Of a stretch of DNA of 64,000 nt, positions 12,564 through 23,222 are shown one piece after another. This DNA is from Monarcha castaneiventris obscurior (lineage: Eukaryota; Chordata; Aves; Passeriformes; Monarchidae). The stretch's first letter is position 1. Each line of letters opens with the position of its first letter. Below the pieces are notes generated by a model, which saw only the letters and a program-made list of their open reading frames with translations, did not search any database and had not been told where the DNA came from. Location: assembly GCA_026261815.1 (NCBI GenBank), contig JAMPIT010000300.1:682001-746000 (forward strand), read 5' to 3'. A program made the position numbers and the translations under genes.

Positions 12564-13285
12564 ATTGAGTCAATTATCTCCCACCATCTCTGTTGAAAGT
12601 GGTGCTTAATCCTTTCCTTTAAACCTTTTATCTGACATTAAATGGTCATTAGTTTAAAAGAAAAAAGTTAATCTGACTCACTTTCCAGCTGGAAAAGCCT
12701 TTATAACTGCAGTAAAAATGCACCGAGGGCATGTACTGATAACATTGTTTTAGGGAAAAAACAAAAGCCACCACCAGTTTTGTATTCATTATTTTTCTGG
12801 GTAAATGAATTAAACAAACAGGATCACTGGTTTGTAACTTGTGGGCACATTATTATGTTTACTATGAGACCTTCCTGGAAATTTCCTGAGTTAAAGAAAC
12901 ATTTAAATTATAACCAGCTACACATTTCTGATGGGAATCTTTCCCAGTCATAAATAATAAGGAAGTCTTTAGGCTGATGAGGAGGAATTCAGATTCATCT
13001 CCCCAGTGTTTTCAGTCAAACCCAGGAACCTGCTGCTCTTGGAGTGGGGAGGGATGCTGGTCATGGTGCAGGGATCGTTGCTCAGGCTGTGAGTGCAGTG
13101 GTGAAACAGGAGACCCGACTCACCTGCCTGTCCTGCTCCATGCCCTCGTTAGCTGTTTGCATCATTAAGGAACGAGTCTCTGCTCTTGGCTGGGCACCTA
13201 CACCTACCCCCAACACCCACACCTACACTGTAGCACCCTGGAAGAGCTCAGGTTTTCTCCCAGGACTTCTCTGGCTGGGATGTGT

Positions 13286-13543
13286 CACAGAATCCCAGAC
13301 TGGTTCAGGTCAGAAGGAGCCTTAAAGCTCACCCACTTCCACATCCGCCATGGGCAGGGACACCTTCCACTATCCCAGGGTTCTCCAAGCCCAGTCCAAC
13401 CCAGCCTTGGACATTCCCAGGGATCCAGGGGCAGCCACAGCTGCTCTGGGCACCCTGTGCCAGGGCCTGCCCACCCTCACAGGGAAGAATTTCCTCCTTA
13501 TATCCAATCTAACCCTGCCCTCTGGCAGTGGGAAGCCATTCAA
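13286..13543 (-). mobile_element. CR1 LINE, 3' fragment (minus strand)
   Basis: Read on the minus strand this is the 3' end of an avian CR1 non-LTR retrotransposon. On the + strand it starts with the complement of the CR1 tail (CACAGAATCCCAGA) and continues through the family-typical GGGCAGGGACACCTTCCACTATCCCAGG and GGGATCCAGGGGCAGCCACAG blocks. Homology fades after GGAAGCCATT at about 13540. It covers only the C-terminal end of ORF2 and the short 3' UTR, and no frame is intact. Copies at 17.8, 20.3 and 60.2 kb belong to the same or a close subfamily. Confidence 0.9.
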
Positions 13544-14783
13544 AGGTACAGGGAGGGAGGCAGGCTTGGTGGGAGCTGCTGGGAGAGTCAGCAGCCCTTT
13601 CTGCTCCGACCATGGTGTGACCCAGGCAGGGATGGGGGTGCAGCTGGGGCCCTGGAGAAGCTCCCACCCCACCGTGCACCAGTGACCACCGGCCTGGGGC
13701 ACACAGGGACACCCTCACTTGTGCCTGGTCCTGGCACCACCTCAGGGGACACCTTCGCCAAGGTCATGCTGAACCTGGGGCTGGACTGGGATGATTAAAC
13801 AAGGACTAAACATTAAATCAGGAATCAGCTGGGGTCTGGTGAAATATGACTGGGAATTCTGTCCTTTGTGCCTTGAAAAGTACAGCTAAAGGAAAAGGAT
13901 TAAATTTTGCATTTTTTAACCAGGGTTTTTTTTTTCCTTGGAAAGTTCTTTGTCTTCTTCCAGCCTAAAAACAAAGTCTAGAAATATTGAAATGTGAAAA
14001 GAATGCACTTCAGGCCCCAGGTTTTCTGCTTTTGACAACAATACAGGCTTCCTTCAATGCAAAATTTCTGCTTATCTGTAAATGTGTGGAGATTTCCAGT
14101 CAGCTCTGACATTGATTATTCAGTTCTTAAGAATTGAAATCGCAATGCTGAATTTTCCCATGGTTAACAGTGCAGTGCCAGGCCCTCTCCTCCTGCCCCC
14201 AGCCCCAGCCATGGCAGGGCAGCACTGAGCCAGAGCAGGGGACAAGAGAAGCGGGCAGCTGCTGGGTGAATCAGGGCTGTGTTGACATGGCCAGTCCAGC
14301 TCTTGCCATCCAGGTATTTCTGACCAGTTTGTGTCCGAAGCCCCAGAGCAAGGTGTGCTGTGACTCCTTCCCAGGACCCGCACACTTGGTGCAGAAGCAA
14401 TCCTGCTCCTTGTTTAATTTACTGCTAAATTATAGACTGTGTGGTCCGTAAGCCACTGCACTGGTGCTGCTGAACTTACATGGGAGGGATAAAGTGCCTG
14501 CAGCGAAAACCATCCCGTGGCTGTGGGAGCTCAACTGTGCCCCACGAGGTTCTGCTGGTTTCAGGGAAGGTTTGTCACCAGGTAAATGAAGGGGAAGTGA
14601 CTCCAGCCTTTAGGCCTGGGTCTGTTTTTACATGTGGACACTTTATTAACAAGCCACACGACCTGGCTGTGGCTGCCCCGTTAATGTTGGGCAAGTGGGT
14701 TATTTGCACTCAGTTGAACACTTTGCTTGTGCTGGCAGGGAGCCCTCCCTTGCGACCTGATCTGCTTCGTTTGCCATAGCCCG
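13544..14783. other. Unannotated stretch, nothing recognised
   Basis: Unique sequence between a CR1 fragment and the 53/57-bp minisatellite. The open frame running out of the CR1 to 13798 is not supported as a gene. The section 13800-14160 is A/T-rich without a recognised repeat. Confidence 0.5.
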
Positions 14784-15105
14784 GGAGCTCCGTGTGCTTC
14801 CCAGGCACTCAGAGCTGTGCAGGTTATGTATGTGGCTCGTGGAGCTCCGTGTGCTTCCCAGGCACTCAGAGCTGTGCAGGTTATGTGGCTCGTGGAGCTC
14901 CGTGTGCTTCCCAGGAACTCAGAGCTGTGCAGGTTATGTATGTGGCTCGTGGAGCTCCGTGTGCTTCCCAGGCACTCAGAGCTGTGCAGGTTATGTGGCT
15001 CGTGGAGCTCCGTGTGCTTCCCAGGCACTCAGAGCTGTGCAGGTTATGTGGCTCGTGGAGCTCCGTGTGCTTCCCAGGCACTCAGAGCTGTGCAGGTTAT
15101 GTGGC
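14784..15105. repeat. 53/57-bp minisatellite, six copies
   Basis: Six near-identical units begin at 14784, 14841, 14894, 14951, 15004 and 15057, each starting with the palindrome GGAGCTCC. Unit lengths run 57, 53, 57, 53, 53 and a partial last unit; the 4-base difference is an extra GTAT next to GGTTATGT. The only clear substitution is AGGAACTC for AGGCACTC in the third unit. Near-perfect identity points to recent expansion or homogenisation. The unit contains no stop in any forward frame, so long open frames cross the array on several frames. These are artefacts of the repeat, not genes. Confidence 0.97.
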
Positions 15106-15201
15106 AGCAACAGCAGTAAAGCAGAACAGCCGTGAGGGCAGGAGCGACAGCAGCCCCCGTCCCTGCTGCTGCCTGGGGCTACCAGGCTCTCCACGTCGGA
15201 C

Positions 15202-15264
15202 GGGGCTTATTGGGGCTGTGCTTATTGGGGCTGTGCTTATTGGGGCTGTGCTTTCTGGGGCTGG
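15202..15264. repeat. 15-bp tandem repeat, about four copies
   Basis: The unit TGGGGCTGTGCTTAT is repeated at 15211-15225, 15226-15240 and 15241-15255 (the last ends TTTC), with partial units on both sides. It lies about 100 bases after the 53/57-bp minisatellite, so two independent tandem arrays sit side by side. Confidence 0.92.
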
Positions 15265-17765
15265 AGGTTTGTCCAGCATTTAGCACACCGGGGGCTTTGC
15301 ATGAGAAAATCCATCGCAACTAAAGGGCAGCACAAAGCACGACAGAAATGACGCGGAGCAGGAGCCCCTTCTCTGTGCACAAGAGCTGCTGTGAGAGGCT
15401 CCTGTTTGCATAACGAAGAGGTCGGCTTTTGCTGTCTGCCTGACTCATTTATGCTTTTCTGCAGCTCCGAGCCCCAATCCAGCCAGACTTGACATTAGCA
15501 GATGCCAAATGAATATTTGCACAAATGTTCACCAGAGAGTTTTCGTGCCACTCCCTCCCTCAAGGTGGCAAGTGTGGGTGTGGAGAGAGCTGCCCTGCCC
15601 CTGTTTGCGAACATGTCCCTTTGAACTCCCTGGCGGGGAGGGTGAAAGAGAGGGGAAAAGGTTTTCCAAGCGAGAAAATAAAAATAATTAATTAAAAAAA
15701 AAGTCATCTGAACAGGTTCCAGCCTGTGTTATTTTGTTGTTAACCTAGAAACCTGCGGATACTGAAATCTGGGAAAGGAGTGGAGGAATGGAAATGGACT
15801 CAGTAAGAGCGGGAATGTGGTGAGAAACAAAGCAAAGCCGAAAGAGCCTCAAATCATGACTTTGCTTTGTTGATATGAAAATTAGACACATACAAATTAG
15901 CTAGGAAATATCCTGTTTCTTTCAGGGTATTGGGGGAGGAGGAGGCATTAACCTTAGAAAGGGAACTCTCTGGCCACCCCAGGGAAGGTGGGAAGTAAGT
16001 GCTGGGTGATGTGTTGACTTTAATGCAGGAAAGGAGTTGTGCTGCCGGGAGCAGCACTGATCCTGCATCTGCCTTGGGCTGCAGTTGTTAACATCCTCCT
16101 TTGTCTCCTGGCCACAAGGGCCCCGTTCCAAGGGATGCCCACACACTGTCCTGGGCACAGTGGCCATGCCTTGGCTGGGGAGGGCTGGAGGGGCCAGGTC
16201 GGGAGGGGTTTCCAGCTCAGGAACCCAAACCTGCTCACCTGGAGGCTGCAGCGGTGGGCACAGCAGTGGGTGATTTGCCACACACAGGGAATGGCAGGGA
16301 TTTGGCCGTGGCCCAGGGGAGCAGGACAGACCCCTTCCCATTCCCACAGCCCCTTAGCGGCTCAGGGGGGAGGCAGGATCAGCCACCTCTCCCAGCCCTC
16401 CTGAGTCTCCAGCTGCGATTGCCACGAGCCTGGGAGTGGGGAGCGGCAGCGAAACGCCTGAGGATGGAAGAGTTAAGCACACCCTGGCAGCGCTCCCCTG
16501 CCTCCCCTCCCCAAGCTCATCTAGCAGATGGGGGAAATACTAATTATCCCCGAGTGAGTGGTAGCTGTGTGGTGAGGGTGATGCTGTCCTGGAGCTGTGC
16601 CACGCTGCTCAGCACGAGGCAGCGATTCTGAGGGAGTGGGTGAGCCTGTTCAGGGTGACCTGCGGGGACGTGGTGGCACCAGCCTGGCAGGAGGATGCTG
16701 CAGCAAACCCCGTGCTCAGCAATCAAACAAGCGCTGGAAAAAGGCTTGGCTTTTCCCATCCTGCTGTACCCTTGCTTTGGGCACACAGATATCCCTAATT
16801 CCTCCCAGGAATTATCCCCCCCGAAAAGTAGTTTTTAACCACTGCAGTTCATCCTTGCAGGTAACTGGAAAGCTGCTCTGGCAGAGACTGTTTCATTAAA
16901 AAACAAGCAAACAAAAAAAAATCCATGGATTTAGCGTGTCTGAGATGCCAAAGGTGCCTTGTCAGCAGGCAGCTTGTCCCTGGGGTTTGCCGGGTGGAGG
17001 GACCGGTTCCAGCTCTGTCTTTTGAGTGAGGGTCTGTGCATCTGCCCCTCCCTTCTCCCCCCAGCTCCCTGCCACCGCTCCGGGCTCTGCAGATGAAAGC
17101 TGCGTTCCAAACAAAGCATTATTGATTATTATCCCCTCAAATTTCAGACCGGGCTTGCATTTCATGTACACGCCACAGTCCATGGGCTTGCTGGAATAAA
17201 TAACACATGGGAGCTTGTTCGTATGCCGAGTCAATAGGGAGCTGTCGGCTTTCATGCGATTTCACACATTTTTTCAGCTAGCTCAGCAATCCAAATGCAA
17301 AAATCCAGCAAACAGGGACATCGTGTTTATTTCCGACAATCCCTGGAGAGGGCTGTATCCATAAACCAATGAATGGATTACACTCATCCATAGATGATGG
17401 GGTTTTTTCCATCTGTGACAGATATTATATGGAAAATCTCCATTTAATATCTAATCCAAGAATAATTCAATACAAGTGAGTAATATAAGTTAAAAATGCT
17501 GTAAATTCTGCTTAACTCCTTCAGGGTGGAAGGCAGAAGCTGGGGGAGTGGTGCTTGCTCATGGTGTCTCCACTCAGAGACCTGACATCCAGACAGCTCT
17601 TAGGAGCACGGGTGTGACCGAATGATCAGGTTTAGACCCTGCTGAAGGACATCCTAAAAGCCTGCCTGGGAAACGGAAGAGGGGTCTGAAAGGCAGAGGT
17701 TGCAGGTGGATCTCAGTCAATGTTGTTGTCATGAGGGATTGCTGGTCTTCTAGTCAAGAGTCCTG
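15265..17765. other. Unique sequence with conserved-element-like patches
   Basis: No supported gene or transposon. Segment 15405-15540 (octamer-like TTTGCATAAC and several ATTTGC cores) and segment 17105-17500 (A/T-rich, with ATTGATTATT, CAATGAATGGATTA and TTTAATATCTAATCC) look like the unique, repeat-free sequence typical of vertebrate non-coding elements. This is an impression, since alignment is needed to judge it. The middle part (16040-16800) is GC-richer with only overlapping, unsupported open frames. Confidence 0.35.
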
Positions 17766-18213
17766 GAATCATAGAATCACAAAATATTTTGGGTTGGAAA
17801 AGACCTTAAAAATCACCTTATTCCAATCCCCCGCCCTTCCACTGTCCCAGGCTGCTCCAAGCCCCATCCAACCCAGCCTTGGATACTGCCAGGGATCCAG
17901 GGGCAGCCACAGCTGCTCTGGGCACCCTGTCCCAGGGCCTCCCCACCCTGACAGGGAGCAATTCCTTCCCAGTATCCCACCTAACCCTTCCCTGGCAGTG
18001 GGAAGCCATTCCCCTTGTCCTGGCACTGCAGGCCCTTGTAAAAAGTCTCTTTCCGTCTTCCTTGTTCACTCCCTTGAGGCACTGGAAGGCTGCAATTAAG
18101 TCACCCCGGAGCCTTCCCTTCTGCAGGCTGAACAATCCCAATTCTGCCAGCCTTTCCTCACAGGGGAGGTGCTCCATCCCTCTGACCATCTTGGAGGCCT
18201 CCTCATGCCCGGA
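17766..18213 (-). mobile_element. CR1 LINE, 3' fragment (minus strand)
   Basis: On the + strand the copy begins with ATCATAGAATCACAAAATATTTTGGGTTGG, the complement of the CR1 3' tail. It continues through the ORF2 C-terminal region to about CTCCATCCCTCTGACCATCTTGGAGGCC. It is longer than the 13.3-kb copy by about 170 bases into ORF2. Stops and small indels break all frames on the minus strand, so it is a dead 5'-truncated insertion. Confidence 0.92.
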
Positions 18214-18786
18214 TGGAGCACTCAGGGTATGGGTCAGCAGCTGCAAAACCGTGGTTAATGGTTAATGTGTGGTGCTCAGTTCAGAATTGATGATTGTGGG
18301 TGAATAATCCCCCCGAGGGTTGTGCAGTGCTGGGTGGGGCTTTGCCCCTTCGTGGCACCGGGTGCCAGGGGTGCCCTGCAGAGCAGCCTGGGGGGATGAG
18401 GCTGCTGGGCAAGACTCCTGAGCAGCAAAGTGGGGAGCACAGAAGCAGCTGAAGCAGAGGGAGGTAAGGCTTCTGGCCAAAACCCTGGAACATTGTGATC
18501 TTGGGCTCTGTGCACCAGCTCTGGCCTTTCGGGTGTTCCCAAGGTGGCTTCCAGTAATTCCTGAGCTGGTTTGGTTTGGTCAAAAGGGGCAGACCATGGG
18601 TAGAAGACTCCAGACCTCCTCCTGAAAGCTGACCGGAATACCCGAGCAGCAGAGGGAGAGACGGAGACATGAGCTGTGTGTCCGAGCTGGAGGCTGAGGG
18701 GAGCAGCTTCTGCTCCCTGCTCTGCTCGCCTGGCGCAGTCCTGAACGCACAGCAGCACGGATGTGGACATCCATGTGCACACTGGC
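18214..18786. other. Spacer between CR1 and AC/AT tract, nothing recognised
   Basis: Moderately GC-rich unique sequence. Minus-strand open frames here extend into the AC/AT repeat and have no supporting features. Confidence 0.5.
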
Positions 18787-19245
18787 TGTACGTACACATG
18801 CACAGACACACAGACACTGACACGTACATGTACGTGTACACGTGTACAGACACACAGACATACATATGCACATACACACAGACACAGACGTACTTATACC
18901 CATGTACATATACACTATACACACACACAGACACAGACATGTACATGTACACGTGTACATATACACACACAAACACACAGACACGTACATATCCATGCAC
19001 ACATATATACACACACATACACACAGACATGTACATCTATACGTATACACATATACGTATACACATGTAATATACATACATATAAATATACACATATACA
19101 TATACATGTATATATACATATATATACACATGTACATATACATACACATACACATGTACATATACACATATACATATACATGTACATGTACATATACATA
19201 CACATATACATGCACATACACATGCACATGCACATATGTGTGTGC
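18787..19245. repeat. Long degenerate AC/AT alternating purine-pyrimidine tract
   Basis: About 460 bases are built from ACAC, ACAG, ACAT and ATAT steps, with recurring CACACAGACAC in the left half and ACATATACATGTACAT in the right half. Nearly all dinucleotides alternate purine and pyrimidine, a pattern that favours Z-DNA and cruciform extrusion because ACATGT, TGTACA and GTATAC palindromes recur. Composition shifts from CA/CAGA-rich on the left to CATA/TATA-rich on the right, suggesting successive expansions of different units. Long open frames across it on both strands (Tyr/His/Thr-rich or Val/Cys/Met-rich) are by-products. Confidence 0.95.
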
Positions 19246-20274
19246 CTCTCTGTCTCCGCTGGTACCCTCCCAGAATCCCAAAGCTTTTGTCCTTGACCCA
19301 GTGACGAGCAGGAGAAGAAAGGCAGCAGATGGGTGCAGACAGAGAGCGAGCTCAGGGAGAGCCGAGCCAATATTGCTCACTATGATAGACAGTGGTCTTA
19401 GCACACCAGCAGCCTAATGCCATGCTTCTTGCTGTCAATTTTTCGGGGATATGCTGGCAACGGATGGATTTAAGGAGGAATGTGAAGCGTCAGAGCTTGC
19501 TGCTGTTTGCAGGGATCCTCCTGGTGCAGAGGAGGGCACTGGGGCCCATCAGTGTCAGTGAAGAGGAGCAGGCATGATGATTTATGGCTGAAAGTCCAGC
19601 TGAATTCAATGTTTTACCTGCCTGGAGACTGGTTCTCCTTCACATAAACTGGGGATGAGACCTAGGGCTGGCTATGGGGAAAAACAAGACGAGGAGAAAA
19701 ATAAGGTTTGGCTAATACAGTGGAATTTCATATGGGATAGACTTCTTTTACCCTGAAGAGATCATACCATCAGTACATGTATGTGTTTGTAAATACAGAC
19801 GGTAATGACAGAGCTCAGCATTCAGCAATCAGGACATGAGGGAATTTTCTCCCTGAACAACATCCTTCTCTCAGTTCCAGTCCTCAGCTCCATGTGCCAG
19901 GACTCCAAAGCTCAGTGCAATCCCTCCGTCCCTGCCGGTCACTGCCCTGGTCCTGGGTGCCACATCCCAGAGAGTCTCTCTCACCACTGTGCATGCTCAG
20001 TGCCTCAAGCTTTTTGCTTCATCTCGGTGCCCTCTCAGGAACACACCAGCATCCTTTAGCTGAGATTTCAGCCCTCTGGACCTTTTAGCTACCCCCAGAT
20101 ATGTTCCCTGCTCATAGTTCAGGAAATGGTTTCAGGCTGTGGGATTGCTGCCTGAGCTGGATTCTGCCATGAAAGCCTCCTCTTCCTGAGGGAAAACTCC
20201 TGGGAGCTCTCTATTCCCCCTTCCATCCCCTGCAGCTCATTCCATTCAATACCTGCAAATTCTTTGAGGCTATT
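19246..20274. other. Unannotated stretch, nothing recognised
   Basis: Unique sequence between the AC/AT tract and the next CR1. Short open frames at 19392-19577 and 19805-20088 have no domain, splice or composition support. Confidence 0.5.
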
Positions 20275-20820
20275 TCACAGAATCATAGAATAGTTTGGGT
20301 TGGAAGGGTCTTTAAAGTCCATCCCACTCCCTGCCAGGGCCAGGGACACCTTCCACTATCCCAGGCTGCTCCAAGCCCCATCCAGCCTGGCCTTAGACAC
20401 TTCCAGGGATCCAGGGGCAGTCACAGCTTTTCTGGGCACCCTGTGCCAGGGCCTCACTATCTTCTGAGTAAAGAATTTCTTCCCAGCATCTACTCTAAAC
20501 CTGCCCTCTGTCAGTTTAAAACCATTGCCCCTAAAAAAAGTCTCTCTCCCTTCCTTTTATAAGCCCCCTTTAGGCCCTGGAGGGGCTCTGAGGTCTCCCT
20601 GGAGCCTTCTCTTCTCCAGGTGAACATCCCCAGCTCTCCCAGCCTGGCTCCAGAGCAGAGGGGCTCCAGCCCTTGGAGCTTCTTCATGGTCCCCTCTGGA
20701 CCTGCTCTACCAGTCCATGTCTCCTGTGTTGAGGGCCCCAGGCCTGGACACAGCACTCCAGGTGGGGCCTTCCCCAGGCTCTGCTGTCCTCTGGAGTAAT
20801 TCCAGATCCTCTTCTCAGCT
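20275..20820 (-). mobile_element. CR1 LINE, 3' fragment (minus strand)
   Basis: The + strand begins CACAGAATCATAGAATAGTTTGGGTTGGAAGG, the tail complement, and runs through the same ordered blocks as the other minus-strand CR1 copies. It then continues further into ORF2 (GGTGAACATCCCCAGCTCTCCCAGCC, then CCTGGACACAGCACTCCAGGTGGGGCC). It is the most extended of the minus-strand fragments with this tail. Homology fades between 20775 and 20820. Frames are broken. Confidence 0.92.
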
Positions 20821-22784
20821 CTTGTCTTGGTTTGGTTTGACCTGCTGAGCACGGATGCTGTCCCTGACAAGAGATGCTGGGTTCTGTTCTCCTCTCACCT
20901 CCAAACCCTTCATAAATGCTTTTCATCTTTTTCTATCAAAGCATCATTTCTCACACCTTCTGACTCCAGTGGTGCCCAGATGCCCTGGGAAGTGCTGGGT
21001 TACCTGTCCCCTTTTTATCCTGCCCCACTGCATTTTTATATCCCTGTGTATCCTACCTTGTCCTGTCAGCCATGGACTCCACATGACTGTGCAGAATTCA
21101 GGAATATTTTGGAACATATGTTCCCCCACCTCTCTGAGGCCAAATATTTCTTTTTTTTTTTTCAAATGTAAGGGAGGAAGTAGCTGATTAACACGTTCAT
21201 TACTCATTTCTGGTACAGCACAGTCCAAACATCTCAGGTAGAGCCCCTGACTTTTGCGGTGAGCACGTTACTCACTCACTGAGTAACAGCTGTGGAGCAC
21301 TTGGTTCTTGAGAAATTAATTCAATTTTGCGTCTTCCCAGTAAGCAAGAATTATATTGTCATTAGTGTGGAGCAGATTTGGCTAAACCTGCTGCCTTGAA
21401 GATGCTTGTTTATGGTCAGAGCCCTGCCAGCTCTGACACTGAGGTTTATAGAGCTGTATAATGTTTGTGTGTGTCCTTGCGCCTTCGCTGTTCGATCAGC
21501 GAGCAAAGAAAGAGGAAATCAGATTTGTTAGCAATAAAGTAGTGTACAATAGCTATTAAAATATGGTAATTACATAATTAGCACGGCAGTGGTAACTCAC
21601 CCAGCATGAACAACAGTAAAACAGGCCCCTGCTTCCCTCCGTCCGACTCAAGCCGGGACCCTAACAAAACTTCCAAAATGGTTATTTAGTAGAAACACAC
21701 CAAAAACTTAAAAGCCATCGTAAAACTGAGAAGGGGGGCCCAAAAAACCACAGGGAAGCCAAACACTTTCAAAGAAACAATAGTAAATTAGGTGTTAAAG
21801 ATATAAAAGCCTGTTCCCTAACAATTTAATTAGGTAGCATGTCTGTTACAGACATTATGCTGCTAGTTTTGGAACCCATGGCAGGGCCTCACAGCTCTCA
21901 ATTCACACAAGCCCCCAAGAGAGGAGTTTGTTATGAAGGACTGATGTTTTCGCTCTACAGAAAAGTGTGATGGTAATCAAGTGAAAATGGCAGGTAGCAC
22001 AAGAAATTACTATTTTTCTTTGCAACTTTCCTTGACATATATTTACAGTAATTAAAAGCCCAGTTTGAAGAATAGTCCTGGTTTTAATTAGCACCTGCTT
22101 CAGTTTCATCTGAGCTCATTCCCTCGAAGAAGGATCAAAACAACAAAACTTTCCTGGAATGGGCTTTAGTTTGAGCGGAATGAGATAAGGCTGCCCCAGC
22201 TCCTGTCCTGCCTGCTGGAACAGGGCTCAGCCTTGCCTGAGCTCTCCTTTAGCTCCTCCTGCAGCCACACTGCATCTCTCCTGCTGGAAAGTGAACCTCT
22301 TCTTGCCCATCTGAAATCTGGCTGGTGGGATTCTGGCTCCACCATAAAAAATGGGAATCCTGGTGGTCTTCACAGAATCATAGTTTTGCCTGGGCTGAGC
22401 CCATTGTAAGTGACTTTAAAGATTAAATTTGTGAGGTGGAAGTGGGGACAGGAATGCCAGGGGAGAGAAGGGGTTTCCTTGTTAAGAGGCTGCTGTTAAA
22501 TGGAAGGGACAGTCCAAGTGCTTCAGTGTTTGCTCACCCCATCACTGGACACTGTGATAAGCCCTCTGCTGTTACCTCTGAGGCTCTAAAGATGTGTTTT
22601 TTTCTCTTGACGACAAAGAGGGTTGCAGTTAATGACTGCTGTAGAAAGAGGGGGATCTTGTGGGAAGACTCTTCCTGACCTCTTCTCAAAGGTAGGACAC
22701 TGAGCAGTAATTCCTGCTGTGTGCAGGGCAATTTTCAGGGATAAAGTTTCCATCAGAGTGTTGCTTGGCAGTTTGTTCTTCCAT
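20821..22784. other. Unique A/T-rich region with clustered homeodomain cores
   Basis: No exon or transposon is supported. From about 21290 to 22130 the sequence is A/T-rich, repeat-free and carries five TAATTA hexamers: a pair at 21567-21580, then 21827, 22049 and 22085. The short CR1-tail-like CACAGAATCATAG at 22371-22383 is isolated and probably too short to call. The open frame at 22436-22678 is unsupported. Confidence 0.5.
21567..22090. promoter_or_regulatory. Candidate enhancer with clustered TAATTA sites
   Basis: Five copies of TAATTA, the core bound by many homeodomain proteins, occur in 524 bases. Two lie in direct tandem separated by CA (21567-21572 and 21575-21580). For base composition of about 60% A+T, well under one would be expected. 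The patch has no tandem or interspersed repeat. Being roughly 19 kb downstream of a developmental gene makes an FGF18 enhancer plausible, but no direct evidence is available here. Confidence 0.3.
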
Positions 22785-23222
22785 TGATGCCTTCTCTGGC
22801 CACCTAGAAACAGAGACCAGACAAGAGGAGGGGAATAAAGATAGGTGTTTATTTGAAGGGCCTTCAAGGTAACCCTGGGGAGCCAGAGGCTGCCTCCATA
22901 AAATGGACCCCAAGATGGACGACCGGTCACGAGTTCTTCACACCTTTATAGGTTTGGGTCATTTGCATACCACGGTTAATTCTCCAGTTAAAGCCCCAGT
23001 TCAATGATGTAATTCCCCTCAGCTTGCTCCCCCCTTAGAGGCTTTGGTTTACACATTTTGGGCCTAGCAGAGCCTGGCTGTCCTTGAAGGCAAAGCCTGG
23101 AGAGGGTTTGTTATGTCTGCCCTGCACGAGAGAGCAGAAATTCCAGGCTACAAGGAACTTCAGAGTTACACTCTAAGCAGTACAGAAATTGTAAAATATA
23201 AAAGTTAAAACCTAAGGCATCA
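22785..23222 (-). mobile_element. Solo LTR of an endogenous retrovirus (minus strand)
   Basis: This 438-base element has TG...CA ends with perfect 7-base inverted termini (TGATGCC at 22785-22791, GGCATCA at 23216-23222). It is flanked by a 4-base direct repeat, CCAT, at 22781-22784 and 23223-23226. Read on the minus strand it has a TATAAA box at 22950-22945, a poly(A) signal AATAAA at 22853-22848 and a CT/GT-rich stretch after it, giving the order U3, R, U5. No gag, pol or env sequence is visible on either side, so this is a solo LTR left by recombination. A 4-base duplication is usual for class I (gammaretrovirus-like) elements; class II usually gives 6 and ERVL-like elements 5. The avian family name is not known to me. 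Confidence 0.85.

Larger units (their letters stand above)
3213..13285. other. Gene-poor downstream flank of FGF18; no recognised interspersed repeat
   Basis: Ten kilobases with no supported exon, RNA gene or recognisable CR1/LTR copy, an unusually repeat-free stretch for this window. Open frames here overlap on both strands and lack splice sites or family features. Smaller items are an inverted GATA-site pair (4083-4116), a short tandem duplication (8920-8968) and a G-run block (12541-12563). A/T-rich unique patches with homeodomain-like cores lie at 9460-9730 (TAATTA at 9687-9692) and 12590-12970. The latter two patches are plausible conserved non-coding elements, but conservation cannot be judged from one sequence. 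Confidence 0.6.

Noticed and set aside
14727..15283. Three overlapping forward open frames of 113-163 codons with repeated protein blocks
   Set aside because: They arise solely from the 53/57-bp minisatellite, whose unit has no stop in any forward frame. There is no splice, start-site or family support.
18580..19417. Open frames up to 274 codons on both strands, rich in Tyr/His/Thr or Val/Cys/Met
   Set aside because: They are translations of the AC/AT simple repeat. Low-complexity protein on both strands at once is a repeat artefact.
22371..22383. CACAGAATCATAG as a CR1 3' tail
   Set aside because: Only 13 bases match and the following sequence does not continue as CR1.
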